Part shown: positions 9,128 through 18,152 of the stretch, in pieces
How positions within the stretch are numbered: the stretch's first letter is position 1
Layout: each line of letters begins with the position of its first letter
DNA from: Aeoliella straminimaris
GTDB taxonomy: Bacteria; Planctomycetota; Planctomycetia; Pirellulales; Lacipirellulaceae
Direction of reading: 5' to 3'
Assembly (NCBI RefSeq): GCF_024054565.1
Contig: NZ_JAMXLR010000061.1
Span: forward strand, 62,001 to 126,000
Length of the DNA stretch: 64,000 bases
Position numbers and translations under genes: made by a program
Notes under the pieces: generated by a model
What the model was told of the DNA's origin: nothing
The model's database searches: none
What the model saw: the letters and a program-made list of their open reading frames with translations, nothing else

Positions 9128-9224
9128 CGCTCGACTCCTTGAGAGAGGAAGGTAGGACGCCGGGCATTGTAGCGGAGTTGGATGTCCGAATGCAAAGAAA
9201 ACCTTCGAGCGGTCCGTCCAACGC

Positions 9225-10100
9225 CTACTGCTGCCTCTTAAACACAGCGAATTCCGTTGGACGTCGTCGTTTACTCTGACACGCCGCGCAAAAGAACGTC
9301 GCCCGCTGAGCCTGCACGGTGCGTTGGATTGCCGTGCCGCATTGGGGGCAGGGTAAACCTTCGCGGCCGTACACGCGGTGCAGGTTCTGGTAGCTGCCGT
9401 TCTGGTTGAGTGCGTTGCGATAGGTGCCGTCGCCGAGGGTGGAACCTTCGTAACGGATGGCTTCTTCGAGCACCGCCACCGAGGCGTCGGCCAGGCGTTG
9501 CCACTGGTCGCGTGTGAGTCGATGGCACGCCATTTCAGGATGGATGCCGGCCACGTACAGAAGCTCGGCCGCGTACAGGTTACCGATGCCCGCCACCACT
9601 TTCTGATCGAGCAGGGCCACCTTAACCGCCCGCTTGCTGGCTTTTAGCCGCGAGCGGTATTCGTCGGCCGTCATCACCAGGGCGTCGGGGCCGAGTTTCT
9701 CGGGGCCCAGCTGGGTGGTGAACTCCGCCGGCGAATACAGGCGAACATTCCCCAGGCCGCGACGGTCCCAGTAGTAGAACGACGTTGGCTTCCGGCCCGA
9801 TACATCGAACCGCAGTCGTAAGTACAGCGGATCGGGCGGATCGGCTACGAGCACCAGGCCGGTCATGCGGGGTTCGATCACCAACCGGTCGCCACTGGCC
9901 AGTACCACCACCACGCGTTTGCCCACGCGGTCGATCGCCTCGACGGTCTCGCCCACCATCCGGCGGCGCATGTGGTCGATGCGCGGCACAACGGCAATCG
10001 GCTTCCGCGGGCATGGCAACTTTAACACGTCTACCACCTGCCGCCCCACGATAGGCAGCAGGCCGCGGCGCATGGTTTCGACTTCAGGGAGTTCGGGCAT
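9225..10100 (-). CDS. mutM: Formamidopyrimidine-DNA glycosylase
   Basis: 291 residues. Base-excision repair enzyme removing 8-oxoguanine and formamidopyrimidines, with AP-lyase activity. The mature N-terminus after Met is PELPEVETMRR (Pro2 nucleophile, Glu3 general acid). The helix-two-turn-helix region has GIGNLYAAELLYVAGI, and the C-terminal zinc finger has CPQC and CAAC. It starts four bases after the stop of the upstream membrane-protein gene, so the two are probably co-transcribed. Confidence 0.95.
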   Translation of the reverse strand: MPELPEVETMRRGLLPIVGRQVVDVLKLPCPRKPIAVVPRIDHMRRRMVGETVEAIDRVGKRVVVVLASGDRLVIEPRMTGLVLVADPPDPLYLRLRFDVSGRKPTSFYYWDRRGLGNVRLYSPAEFTTQLGPEKLGPDALVMTADEYRSRLKASKRAVKVALLDQKVVAGIGNLYAAELLYVAGIHPEMACHRLTRDQWQRLADASVAVLEEAIRYEGSTLGDGTYRNALNQNGSYQNLHRVYGREGLPCPQCGTAIQRTVQAQRATFFCAACQSKRRRPTEFAVFKRQQ

Positions 10101-10103
10101 GGC

Positions 10104-10961
10104 TTAAGCTGGACGAGTGCGATAGATGCGATAACCGGCCCACCGTAGCACCATGGCGACTACGGCGACAGCGGCCATGGCACCGACACCTACGAATAAG
10201 AGAGCCAGATACATTTCTCGCCAAAACAACGATATCGCCACCTGCCGGTAAAGGAGAAGTGTGGCGACTACTGTCACAAGCGGGGCGGTCAAAATAGTCA
10301 GGGCAATAGCCAATCGACGCGGCCTGGACCGTTGCAGCAACTGACCAAGTAACCAAACGGTTGGCAAGAGGAGCACCAAGAAACCGAACGCCCAAGCTGC
10401 GATACCATCAAGGCTCGGAAACCAGTCCTGTGTCCCAACAGCCACCATCTTTGCCAATGCCGCAAGCACCGCACACACCGACGTCCACAGGAACAAGTAA
10501 CGGATGCCATACGTCGACGAGCGTCTCCCTTGCGGCAGGGCGTAATCGGCAACTTCTAGTCGAACCTTGAACTTCCAGCGGACCACAGCGAGCCCCCCTA
10601 AGCACACTAGAAACATCAGCAGATTGACCGCCAAGTTATCGACGGGGGCTCCCAAGCCGAGCATCGTTAGCGACAGAAAGGTACAAGCTGCAGCACCCGA
10701 GGGTAGTCGCCAGATCCAACGCTGCGTGGCTAGCGCTCCCCACACCGCACAGAGCGCCGGCTGGACGACGACCGTGCCGAGGGTTGCGAAAATCGGATAG
10801 GTCATCAAGTTTGCTTCGTCGAACGCAGCGCCAAGAGGAGAAGTGAAGAAGTTCCAGAACCCGCCCGCCAGCACCAACCCCAAGTGCGCCCACCGCTCGC
10901 GAAGCTTTTGGCGAGCGTCGACCTCACTTTCCGGCTGCGTCGTTTCCGTTGTTTCACACAT
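10104..10961 (-). CDS. Multispanning membrane protein of unknown function
   Basis: 285 residues with about eight hydrophobic segments, after a ~30-residue hydrophilic N-terminus rich in Glu and Thr (possibly cytoplasmic). I see no recognisable motif or family. The stop lies three bases before the mutM start, which suggests an operon, but no functional link is apparent. The divergent neighbour is trpB, 177 bp away. No Shine-Dalgarno site is evident before ATG 10961. Confidence 0.72.
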   Translation of the reverse strand: MCETTETTQPESEVDARQKLRERWAHLGLVLAGGFWNFFTSPLGAAFDEANLMTYPIFATLGTVVVQPALCAVWGALATQRWIWRLPSGAAACTFLSLTMLGLGAPVDNLAVNLLMFLVCLGGLAVVRWKFKVRLEVADYALPQGRRSSTYGIRYLFLWTSVCAVLAALAKMVAVGTQDWFPSLDGIAAWAFGFLVLLLPTVWLLGQLLQRSRPRRLAIALTILTAPLVTVVATLLLYRQVAISLFWREMYLALLFVGVGAMAAVAVVAMVLRWAGYRIYRTRPA

Positions 10962-11066
10962 GGGGATGGCCGGAATACAGGGTGGTCACTAAACCACCAA
11001 TAAACAGCACCGGTCCGGCCAGTTCCACCCCTGCCGGCCGAACCCTGAATACAGCCCAAGGCTGTC

Positions 11067-11113
11067 GCCCTTGAACCGCAGCCCTTGAACCATCTTCGCT
11101 GGCAGTCGACAAT
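11067..11113 (+). promoter_or_regulatory. Candidate trpB promoter with an 11-bp direct repeat
   Basis: An 11-bp sequence GCCCTTGAACC occurs twice, at 11067-11077 and 11081-11091. The second copy supplies a -35-like TTGAAC (11085-11090), followed after 17 bp by GACAAT (11108-11113). This would give a leader of about 20 nt before trpB. There is no room for a trp attenuator peptide. Promoter and any repressor role of the repeat are inferred from spacing only. Confidence 0.4.
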
Positions 11114-11138
11114 TGAGCTTCAAAGGAACCCAATTACT

Positions 11139-12362
11139 ATGAGCACTACTCCTACTTCCCCTGTTTCGCCCACCCTGCCCGACGCCGCAGGTCGATTTGG
11201 TACGTTTGGCGGCCGCTACGTACCGGAGACGTTGGTCAAGGCGCTCGACCAATTGGCCGACGAGTACGCCAAGGCCAAGTCCGATACAGCGTTCCAAGAA
11301 GAGCTGTCGCTGCTGTTTCGCGACTTCGTGGGCCGGCCCAGTCCACTGTACCACGCCAGACGTTTGAGCGAGCAATGCGGCGGCGCGCAAATTTACTTCA
11401 AACGCGAAGACGTCAATCACACTGGCGCCCACAAGATCAATAACACGATCGGCCAGTGCCTGCTAACCATGCGGATGGGCAAGGGCCGCGTGATCGCTGA
11501 AACCGGCGCCGGGCAGCATGGCGTGGCGACCGCCACGGCGTGTGCCCACTTTGGGTTGCCGTGCGTCGTGTACATGGGCGAGGAAGACATCCGCCGCCAA
11601 AAGCCGAACGTTTTCTCGATGAAGCTGCTCGGCGCGGAGGTCCGTCCCGTGACGAGCGGCTCGCGGACCTTGCGCGACGCCATCAACGAAGCGATGCGCG
11701 ATTGGATGAGCTCGGTGGACGACACGCACTACATCCTCGGTTCGGTCGTCGGCCCGCATCCGTTCCCGCAGATCGTCCGCGACTTCCAATCGGTGATTGG
11801 CCGCGAGACGATCGACCAATGCCGCGAACGACTCAAGCGCCTGCCCGATGTGGTGGTGGCTTGTGTGGGTGGTGGTTCGAATGCAGCCGGCATGTTCTAC
11901 CCGTTCGTCGAGCACACCGACGTCGAACTGGTGGGCGTCGAAGCAGGTGGGCGGAGCGACAAGCCGGGCGACCACGCCTCGCCCCTGACGTATGGCCAGC
12001 CAGGCGTGCTGCATGGTTCGTTCAGCTACGTCATGCAGGACGAGGATGGCCAGACCTGCGATGTGCACTCGATGAGCGCTGGCCTCGACTATCCAGGAGT
12101 TGGCCCTGAACACAGCTACTGGAAGGATTCGGGCCGCGTGCAGTACACCAGTTGCGGCGACACCACCGCCATGGAGGCCTTCGACGCCACGGCGGCCAGC
12201 GAGGGCATCATGCCAGCGCTAGAATCGTCGCACGCCGTGGCCAAGGCGATGGAAATCGCCAAAGGGCGGAAGCCAGACGAGGTGGTGGTGGTCTGCCTCT
12301 CCGGCCGCGGCGACAAAGACGCCATGGAAATCGCCCGACTAAAGGGTGTGGACTTTGGTTGA
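11139..12362 (+). CDS. trpB: Tryptophan synthase beta chain
   Basis: 407 residues. PLP enzyme that joins indole and serine to make tryptophan. The PLP lysine lies in NHTGAHKINN; the glycine-rich phosphate loop is CVGGGSNAAG; GRFGTFGGRYVPETL marks the N-terminus. I chose ATG 11139, with AAAGGAACC upstream, over a longer TTG start at 11085 that would add unrelated residues. The partner trpA lies on the same strand but 4 kb downstream, with five genes between. The following YwqG-like gene is 137 bp away. Confidence 0.96.
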   Translation: MSTTPTSPVSPTLPDAAGRFGTFGGRYVPETLVKALDQLADEYAKAKSDTAFQEELSLLFRDFVGRPSPLYHARRLSEQCGGAQIYFKREDVNHTGAHKINNTIGQCLLTMRMGKGRVIAETGAGQHGVATATACAHFGLPCVVYMGEEDIRRQKPNVFSMKLLGAEVRPVTSGSRTLRDAINEAMRDWMSSVDDTHYILGSVVGPHPFPQIVRDFQSVIGRETIDQCRERLKRLPDVVVACVGGGSNAAGMFYPFVEHTDVELVGVEAGGRSDKPGDHASPLTYGQPGVLHGSFSYVMQDEDGQTCDVHSMSAGLDYPGVGPEHSYWKDSGRVQYTSCGDTTAMEAFDATAASEGIMPALESSHAVAKAMEIAKGRKPDEVVVVCLSGRGDKDAMEIARLKGVDFG

Positions 12363-12499
12363 TGGAGGGCAGCTGGCTCGGCAAGAAACCAGGACCAACG
12401 ATGAGATCTCGACCGTATACAGTAAGTATTACGTCGATCTGCACTCTACTGCTGCTGGGCTGCCAACCGTAGCCTTCTTCCCCTTCAAGCCCCACTGCT

Positions 12500-13342
12500 A
12501 TGACAAACGACGATTTGCGCGAAACGCTTGAAGACGAGGGGCTAGCCGACTATGCGGAAAAACTGGTATCGGCTTCGAAACTGTGTACTCAATTTGTTTC
12601 CGTCCGCGACAAGGCGACCGCAGTAGCGATTGGCAGCTCGAAGATCGGCGGCGAACCCGATCTTCCACCAGATTTTCCCTGGCCCGAAAGGGATAGTCGG
12701 CCAATGAGTTTCATCGCCCAAATCCAATTGGCCGATGGGACCAGTTCCCGGACAGATCTACCTCTACCTTCCAGCGGCTTGCTGTCCTTGTTCTACGATA
12801 CCGAAGACATGCCATGGGGTTATGATCCCAAGCACGCGGGCGGGGCCAAGGTGTTCTATTTCGACAACGACACACCCCTGTCACGGCGAAAGACTCCCGA
12901 AGCCCTCGAGGATGAAGGTTGGTTTTTGGAGTGTCACCTGGAAGCTTACGAAACGATCACCTTGCCCAACTACCAGTCGAGTGAATTCCCAGCTGATATC
13001 TCAGATGACGTGTTTGGTGGGTATTTTGATCTGCAGAGTGAATTAAGTCAGTCTGGCCACCAGCTTGGTGGATACCCAGCCGTGATTCAAGACTCGATGG
13101 AGCTTGAGTGCCAACTCGTATCCCATGGGCTCTACTGTGGTAATGCTACCGGTTACAACGATCCACGAGCTGAGACTCTGCAGGCGGGGGTGGCCGACTG
13201 GCAATTGCTCATGCAGATCGACTCAGACGACAACGCCGATATGATGTGGGGCGACTGCGGCCGGCTTTACGTTTGGATTCGCAAGCAAGACCTGGCCGAG
13301 CAGCGTTTCGACAAGACTTGGACAATCTTGCAGTGCTACTAG
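12500..13342 (+). CDS. DUF1963 / YwqG-family protein
   Basis: 280 residues. Matches DUF1963 (YwqG-like) by DLPPDFPWP near residue 55, the FIAQIQL strand, a GLLSLFYD segment, LGGYPAVIQD and a final WGDCGRLYVWI. These proteins are cytosolic and of unknown biochemical role. It sits between trpB and an exported hydrolase on the same strand, with gaps of 137 and 123 bp. Nothing suggests a role in tryptophan synthesis. Confidence 0.85.
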   Translation: MTNDDLRETLEDEGLADYAEKLVSASKLCTQFVSVRDKATAVAIGSSKIGGEPDLPPDFPWPERDSRPMSFIAQIQLADGTSSRTDLPLPSSGLLSLFYDTEDMPWGYDPKHAGGAKVFYFDNDTPLSRRKTPEALEDEGWFLECHLEAYETITLPNYQSSEFPADISDDVFGGYFDLQSELSQSGHQLGGYPAVIQDSMELECQLVSHGLYCGNATGYNDPRAETLQAGVADWQLLMQIDSDDNADMMWGDCGRLYVWIRKQDLAEQRFDKTWTILQCY

Positions 13343-13465
13343 CCAAGGCGAGGGCATGCAGCGTGCAAGCTGGCAAACCGCCAGAATCTTGAAACCCAGC
13401 CGAGCCTCAGCGAGTACCCCCAGTCTACCCACCTTCCCTCCCCCTGTGAGAAGAGTCTTCCCAGC

Positions 13466-14860
13466 ATGTTGCGGACTGCCCCCTGTTTTCTGCTTGCCGT
13501 TTGTTTGCTTGTTTCGCCGGCTCGCGCACGCCTGTCGCCCCAGCAGCTCGATGCGGTGAAGGGGTGGATTGCCACGGACGCCGCAGAGCGGCCTGACATT
13601 GAAACTCTGAATCTGCCGGACGGGCTGACCCGCGAGGAAGCCCAGGAGGTGACCGAGCAAGTCTGGTCGCTGATCAAAGAAGCTCACCCGGTCGGCCAAT
13701 CGCCCCTGGGACCGCTGCCGAAGACGGTGCAGGAGTCGAAGCAGAATGGGAAACTCGACGTGGAGGCCAGCGTCTTGCCACTGGGTGAACACAACATGCC
13801 ATACGTAACGTTGCGGCGCGAACAGCAGACCCTGGATGCTGGCCGGCCACTGTTTCTCTGCCTGCACGGTGGTGGCCAGAACGGCAAGGCCAAAGGCCCG
13901 CACTCCTGGCCAATCAACAGCCGTGAGATGCAGGCGCAGATCCAACTGTCGCTGGGCGTTTACCCCTCGGAGGGCATCTACTGGATTCCTCGGATGGCCG
14001 ACGACCGGCTGGGACGCTGGTGGCACTATCACAATCAGCAAGCCATCGACCAGGTCATCGACCACGCCATCATGCACTGGGGTGTCGATCCCAATCGGGT
14101 CTACCTGCTGGGCATCTCCGAGGGAGGTTACGGCACCGATATCCTCACCCCGTTCATGGCCGACCGTTTTGCCGGCGGCTGCGCGATGGCCGCGGGCGTG
14201 GGACTGGGCAACCCGCCAGCGAACCTGCGCAACGTGGCCTTCCGCACCGACGTCGGCGCGCAGGACAACATGTTCGACCGCAAGGGACTGGCCGTCGCGT
14301 TCCATGAGGAGCTCGACAAGCTGCATGAGGCGGACCCCGAAGGCTACACCCACAGCATCAATGTGCAGAAAGGTCGCGGCCACGGTATCAACTACGCCCT
14401 AGGGCCCAAATGGATGGCCGAACACACCCGTACCCCCTTCCCCGCGAAAGTGGTGTGGGTCGACAAACCGCTGCACAAGCATCGTCGCGATCGGTTCTAT
14501 TGGGTGCAGTTCAACGACTCGCAGCGTGAGGGACTGAATCGAGTTGTCGGCCAGGCCGACCGCGACGCGGGGAAGATCGCGCTAGCGGCCGAGCAACTAT
14601 CGCCGGAGACGAAGGACGTTCACCCAACGCACCTGAGTGAGATGGCGACCGACGCTAAACCACTCTCGGGCACCAGCCTGACGCTGCTATTGTCGGACGA
14701 GTTGGTGAACCTCGACCAGACGATCGAAATCGAGGTGAATGGCCAAGCCACCGGCAGTGTCACGCCCAGTCGCTCGGCCGCCGACATCGTGGCTTCGCTG
14801 GCCGAGCGTCCCGATCCCACGATGGCAGCCACCTGCCGCGTGGAAATCGAAGTCCCGTAG
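13466..14860 (+). CDS. Exported alpha/beta hydrolase
   Basis: 464 residues. A signal peptide (LAVCLLVSPARA, cleavage near residue 22) is followed by a ~100-residue N-terminal region and an alpha/beta hydrolase core. FLCLHGGGQNG (about residue 130) is the oxyanion-hole strand and GISEGGYG (about residue 215) the nucleophile elbow (Ser). A His in GRGHGINYAL could complete the triad. The last ~120 residues look like a beta-rich accessory domain. The substrate is not known; esterase or peptidase activity is equally possible. Confidence 0.8.
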   Translation: MLRTAPCFLLAVCLLVSPARARLSPQQLDAVKGWIATDAAERPDIETLNLPDGLTREEAQEVTEQVWSLIKEAHPVGQSPLGPLPKTVQESKQNGKLDVEASVLPLGEHNMPYVTLRREQQTLDAGRPLFLCLHGGGQNGKAKGPHSWPINSREMQAQIQLSLGVYPSEGIYWIPRMADDRLGRWWHYHNQQAIDQVIDHAIMHWGVDPNRVYLLGISEGGYGTDILTPFMADRFAGGCAMAAGVGLGNPPANLRNVAFRTDVGAQDNMFDRKGLAVAFHEELDKLHEADPEGYTHSINVQKGRGHGINYALGPKWMAEHTRTPFPAKVVWVDKPLHKHRRDRFYWVQFNDSQREGLNRVVGQADRDAGKIALAAEQLSPETKDVHPTHLSEMATDAKPLSGTSLTLLLSDELVNLDQTIEIEVNGQATGSVTPSRSAADIVASLAERPDPTMAATCRVEIEVP

Positions 14861-14879
14861 CCCCCAAAGGCATCCACCC

Positions 14880-15101
14880 ATGACGATTGGCTTTGGTGAA
14901 TTCGCCCTGCTCGCTTTGCTCGTAGGTGGAATCTGCTGGATCCCCGCACCAGCCTTTCTTTGGCACCATTCCGGCCGGTGGTTTGTGTTCAGCTCGTCGT
15001 TGGTAATCATGCTTTTAAGTCTGGCCGCGTGCGTGGTACATTGGTGCTGGCAAAGCTCGCTGGGCAAACGCCTGCGTGCAGCCACTGGAGCTCGGAGGTA
15101 A
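14880..15101 (+). CDS. Small two-helix membrane protein
   Basis: 73 residues with two hydrophobic helices (about 7-28 and 36-55) and a basic tail (GKRLRAATGARR). ATG 14880 is 19 bp after the hydrolase stop. No family recognised. The spacing suggests co-transcription with the hydrolase. It is short, but hydrophobicity is consistent and no longer gene competes for the space. Confidence 0.6.
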   Translation: MTIGFGEFALLALLVGGICWIPAPAFLWHHSGRWFVFSSSLVIMLLSLAACVVHWCWQSSLGKRLRAATGARR

Positions 15102-15125
15102 CCAACCAAGGATCGGGTACCTGTC

Positions 15126-15881
15126 ATGATCTGGCAAAATCAAACGGACGTGGCATCCGCGGTGGAAGTACCCCATCTTACGGGTCGGCAGTGGCGGCGA
15201 TTCGGTTTGCGGACCTTTCTGGTGATGGTGACGCTGCTATGTGTCGCCATCGGCACCCTGGCGACGAAAGCTCGACAGCAGCGACGCCTGGTGGCCGCCA
15301 TCGATCGCGTGGGGGGTGAAGTTCGGTACGACTGGCAGCCCGATCCGGCGGAGCAGCTGGATAGGCTTCAGCGTCAGAGGCGGTTGCAAGCGATGCGAGC
15401 AGCCGGCGCCGCTCCAATGCATGCAGATCACCCCAAGGGCCCGGCCTGGCTCAGGGGAATGGTGGGAGATGAGTACTTTCAGCATGTGGAGGAGATCACA
15501 CTGAGGTCCCCGAGGTGGTCTCGACTCAAAGGTGGTAAGAACGGTTTTCTCCAACAGGTGGCCAATGCTTCCAACGTCGAAACCCTGATTGTCTTGCACT
15601 CCGATTTCAACGACGACGACTTGCGGTTGATCTGCCACATGAAAGGTCTCCGCCGATTGACGATCAACGGAGCGGACATCTCCGACGAAGGACTGCCGCT
15701 GCTCTACGGCATGAAGAATCTTGAATCGCTGATCGTGGTGGGGCCCCGATTGACGTTTGAAGCGGTGGTGGAATTATCGACTCAACTGCCCGAGTGCCGT
15801 GTCTGTGGTCCAATCGAGGGGATAACCCTGGTCGAGGGCGAGGTGCAGGGGAATTTGAGTGTTTTCGACACTCTCTGGTAG
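15126..15881 (+). CDS. Membrane-anchored protein with leucine-rich-repeat-like C-terminus
   Basis: 251 residues. A short cytoplasmic N-terminus is followed by one membrane helix (FLVMVTLLCVAIGTL, about residues 32-46), then a globular part. Residues ~150-220 contain repeats of the kind NVETLIVLHSDFNDDDLRLI / GLRRLTINGADISDEGLPLL / NLESLIVVG, typical of a short leucine-rich repeat. This N-terminal anchor plus short LRR layout is, from general knowledge, frequent in planctomycetes. No enzymatic motif. Function unknown; protein binding is the likely mode. Confidence 0.72.
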   Translation: MIWQNQTDVASAVEVPHLTGRQWRRFGLRTFLVMVTLLCVAIGTLATKARQQRRLVAAIDRVGGEVRYDWQPDPAEQLDRLQRQRRLQAMRAAGAAPMHADHPKGPAWLRGMVGDEYFQHVEEITLRSPRWSRLKGGKNGFLQQVANASNVETLIVLHSDFNDDDLRLICHMKGLRRLTINGADISDEGLPLLYGMKNLESLIVVGPRLTFEAVVELSTQLPECRVCGPIEGITLVEGEVQGNLSVFDTLW

Positions 15882-15952
15882 TATTCGAGCAGGCCGCCAG
15901 CCGCGTCAAGAGTCGGGGCAAGCGGTATCTTCGACCCCTCGGAGTCATTGGG

Positions 15953-16333
15953 GTGAACATCTCGTCGCGAACGCCCGAAGGCCTGCCGAGCCGCTGCCCG
16001 CTGTGTGGCGCCGCGTTTCGGCTGGAGTTCTCCGAACCTGCCAAGGACGCACCCTGTCCTGTGTGTGGGCACCTGGTTTGGTTCGCTGCCCAGGCGCTGG
16101 AAGTGCTTCAGCGACGCTGGTGGGACGGCATTGGCTCGAGCGACGCCCCCCTCACGGCCTCGACGCCACTCGGTGGCCCGGAGGTCGATTCGCTCGATTT
16201 GGTCGAGCTGGTGATGGTGCTGGAAGAAGAGTTCGATCTCGACGTTCCCGTCGAGGAAGCCGAGGATATTCGATCCATCGGCGACGTGATACGATATTTG
16301 GAACGTCGCCTCCGCGGCGGAGCAGCTGGCTGA
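15953..16333 (+). CDS. Zinc-ribbon / acyl-carrier-protein fusion
   Basis: 126 residues from GTG 15953, which has a GGAG site 8 bp upstream; an upstream ATG at 15794 would overlap the previous gene by 88 bp and add a low-complexity leader, so I reject it. Residues ~15-40 form a zinc ribbon (CPLC...CPVC). The C-terminal ~60 residues are an acyl-carrier-protein helix bundle: DSLDLVELVMVLEEEF has the Asp-Ser-Leu site where 4'-phosphopantetheine would attach, followed by an acidic helix III (IRSIGDVIRYLERRL). A carrier with an N-terminal zinc ribbon is unusual. No fatty-acid or polyketide genes are adjacent; trpA follows after 77 bp. Confidence 0.8.
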   Translation: MNISSRTPEGLPSRCPLCGAAFRLEFSEPAKDAPCPVCGHLVWFAAQALEVLQRRWWDGIGSSDAPLTASTPLGGPEVDSLDLVELVMVLEEEFDLDVPVEEAEDIRSIGDVIRYLERRLRGGAAG

Positions 16334-16410
16334 GGCGGCCATTTCGACGCCCATTTGTCAGCAGCTCGATATCGTCCACCCGTACCAAAGTGCCTTCGCA
16401 TCTCACTGCT

Positions 16411-17211
16411 ATGTCCGCCATCGACGACCTGTTCAAAAAGCTCCGCTCCGAAAACAAGAAGGCCCTGATGCCTTTCGTCACCGCGGGTGATCCCGATGTG
16501 GAGTTCACGGCGGCCGTGCTCGAAGAGATCGTTGGCCGCGGTGCGCACCTATGCGAAGTGGGTATTCCTTACAGCGACCCGATTGCGGATGGGCCGGTCA
16601 TCCAGGCCAGTTACACGCGGGCACTGGAGAAAAAGGTGAAGCTGGCCTCGATACTCCAGATGCTCGGCGGCGTGACACCCAAGCTCACAGCGCCGGTCGT
16701 GACGATGGTCAGCTACGCGATTGTGTTCCGCCACGGACTCGAGCAATACTGCGACGACGCCAAGGCGGCCGGCGCCCAAGGCCTGATCGTGCCCGACCTG
16801 CCGGTGGAGGAGTCGCCGCTACTGGCCAAGATCTGTGGCGAGCGCGACCTGTCGCTCATCCAACTGGTCACGCCCACCACGCCCAGGGACCGGGCCCTCA
16901 AGATCTGCGAAACGTCCAGCGGCTTCGTGTACTACGTCTCCGTGACTGGCATCACTGGCGAGCGAACCGAGCTACCGCCGGACATCGTGGAGAACGTCAG
17001 TTGGCTGCGGAGCGAAACCCCGCTGCCGATCTGCATCGGCTTTGGCATCAACCAGCCCGAGCATGTGAAGTTGCTCGCCCCCGTGGCCGACGGTCTGATC
17101 GTCGGCTCGGCCATCGTCCGCCGCGTGGCCACGGCCGCCGAACGCCCCCGCGATGAAGTGCTGAAGGAAGTGGGCGACTACGTGGCGGAACTGCTGGCGG
17201 CGTTTGAGTAG
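16411..17211 (+). CDS. trpA: Tryptophan synthase alpha chain
   Basis: 266 residues. A TIM-barrel enzyme that cleaves indole-3-glycerol phosphate to indole for TrpB. The catalytic Glu and Asp lie in CEVGIPYSDPIADGP (about residues 48-62); PFVTAGDPD and GFGINQPEHV (phosphate loop) are also present. ATG 16411 gives the normal N-terminus. It is separated from trpB by five genes on the same strand. No other trp genes are in the window. Confidence 0.96.
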   Translation: MSAIDDLFKKLRSENKKALMPFVTAGDPDVEFTAAVLEEIVGRGAHLCEVGIPYSDPIADGPVIQASYTRALEKKVKLASILQMLGGVTPKLTAPVVTMVSYAIVFRHGLEQYCDDAKAAGAQGLIVPDLPVEESPLLAKICGERDLSLIQLVTPTTPRDRALKICETSSGFVYYVSVTGITGERTELPPDIVENVSWLRSETPLPICIGFGINQPEHVKLLAPVADGLIVGSAIVRRVATAAERPRDEVLKEVGDYVAELLAAFE

Positions 17212-17552
17212 CCGACCGGTTGTCGTTGCCATCCTTGGCGGGACATCTACGAAGTCCGCGTCGCCCTATTGATTGTGCTCCTGGAGGCGAGTGAGCCCCC
17301 GGTTAGTGGTCGCTCGGTGTACATCCATTTGCGGTTCCCCCTTGGGTTGCGTCGCAACTCTTTGCTCCTCAATGCTTTAGCGTTTCGCCTGGAAAAACAA
17401 TCGTGCGCGAAAAGTTTGACCTGTCCAATAGCCGCAAACTAGTATTGATGTAGTCGGCGTAATCCTGATATAGGGTCGCTTGGCTAATGGTGTGTCTACA
17501 GGCGTGAGCTTGATTTCCGAGCTCAACAGGTTTCGTGAGGAGGCCTCCCGAC
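17212..17552. other. Intergenic stretch downstream of trpA
   Basis: 341 bp with no credible gene. Its right half holds a promoter candidate at 17416-17445 for the next gene. I see no strong terminator hairpin after trpA. Confidence 0.6.
17416..17445 (+). promoter_or_regulatory. Candidate sigma-70 promoter for the gene at 17553
   Basis: TTGACC (17416-17421), 18-bp spacer, TAGTAT (17440-17445). This predicts a 5' leader of about 100 nt before ATG 17553. Good hexamers, but unsupported by anything except sequence. Confidence 0.42.
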
Positions 17553-18083
17553 ATGCAAGAGCATCGCCGCGGCGAGCAGGTCCGCCGCTTTTTCGCCGGA
17601 GTTACCGAGTATGTCTTCCAGACTCGGCTAGGGGTCGTCGACCCTCCGCTCGTGGACTATATCAGCGAGTTGCTGACTCGCTTTTTGCGATCCGAGGATG
17701 TGTACGCCGTGCGGAGTCCACGCGGGCAGCGGCTCACCCAGGTGGCCGACATGCTCGAAGAAGCCATGCACCGCCAGGGCCCCGCCAAGCGGCAACTGCA
17801 TCGCCACATCGGAGACTTCACCCTGTTCTGGACGGGCGTTTATCCCGAGGTAGCCGACCGCATGCAGCGGACCGGTGGCAAGGACATGCTGCTGGACTAT
17901 CGTGATCAAGGTAAACGCAACTACCTGATCGCCAGCAACATTCCCGTCGAACGCGAGCAAGCCCCCAGCGAAGTGCTGCAGCGGCTCAGCGACTGCTTCG
18001 ACATCTGCACCTACGGCCTGCAGGAAGTCCGCAAGGCCTGGGAAGAAGAAGACGGCATCGCAGGGCCGATTCTGCTGGATTGA
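17553..18083 (+). CDS. Conserved-looking cytosolic protein, unknown
   Basis: 176 residues. ATG 17553 is preceded by a strong GAGGAGG Shine-Dalgarno site (17537-17543), one of the best in the window. The protein is soluble, charged and predicted helical; segments such as VTEYVFQTRLGVVDPPLVDYISELL and HIGDFTLFWTGVYPE are visible but match no family I know. Strand changes after it: the ABC ATPase gene ends 70 bp beyond on the opposite strand. The strong RBS and independent promoter candidate suggest a well-expressed single gene. Confidence 0.75.
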   Translation: MQEHRRGEQVRRFFAGVTEYVFQTRLGVVDPPLVDYISELLTRFLRSEDVYAVRSPRGQRLTQVADMLEEAMHRQGPAKRQLHRHIGDFTLFWTGVYPEVADRMQRTGGKDMLLDYRDQGKRNYLIASNIPVEREQAPSEVLQRLSDCFDICTYGLQEVRKAWEEEDGIAGPILLD

Positions 18084-18152
18084 CGTCGATGGCAGCGGCG
18101 ACAGACGTGCGTAATTGCTGTTGTCGTTCGCAATTGCGCACTCGAAGCTTTC

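Noticed and set aside
15794..15952. A longer N-terminus for the zinc-ribbon carrier protein
   Set aside because: It would overlap the previous gene by 88 bp, and the GTG at 15953 has a good RBS.
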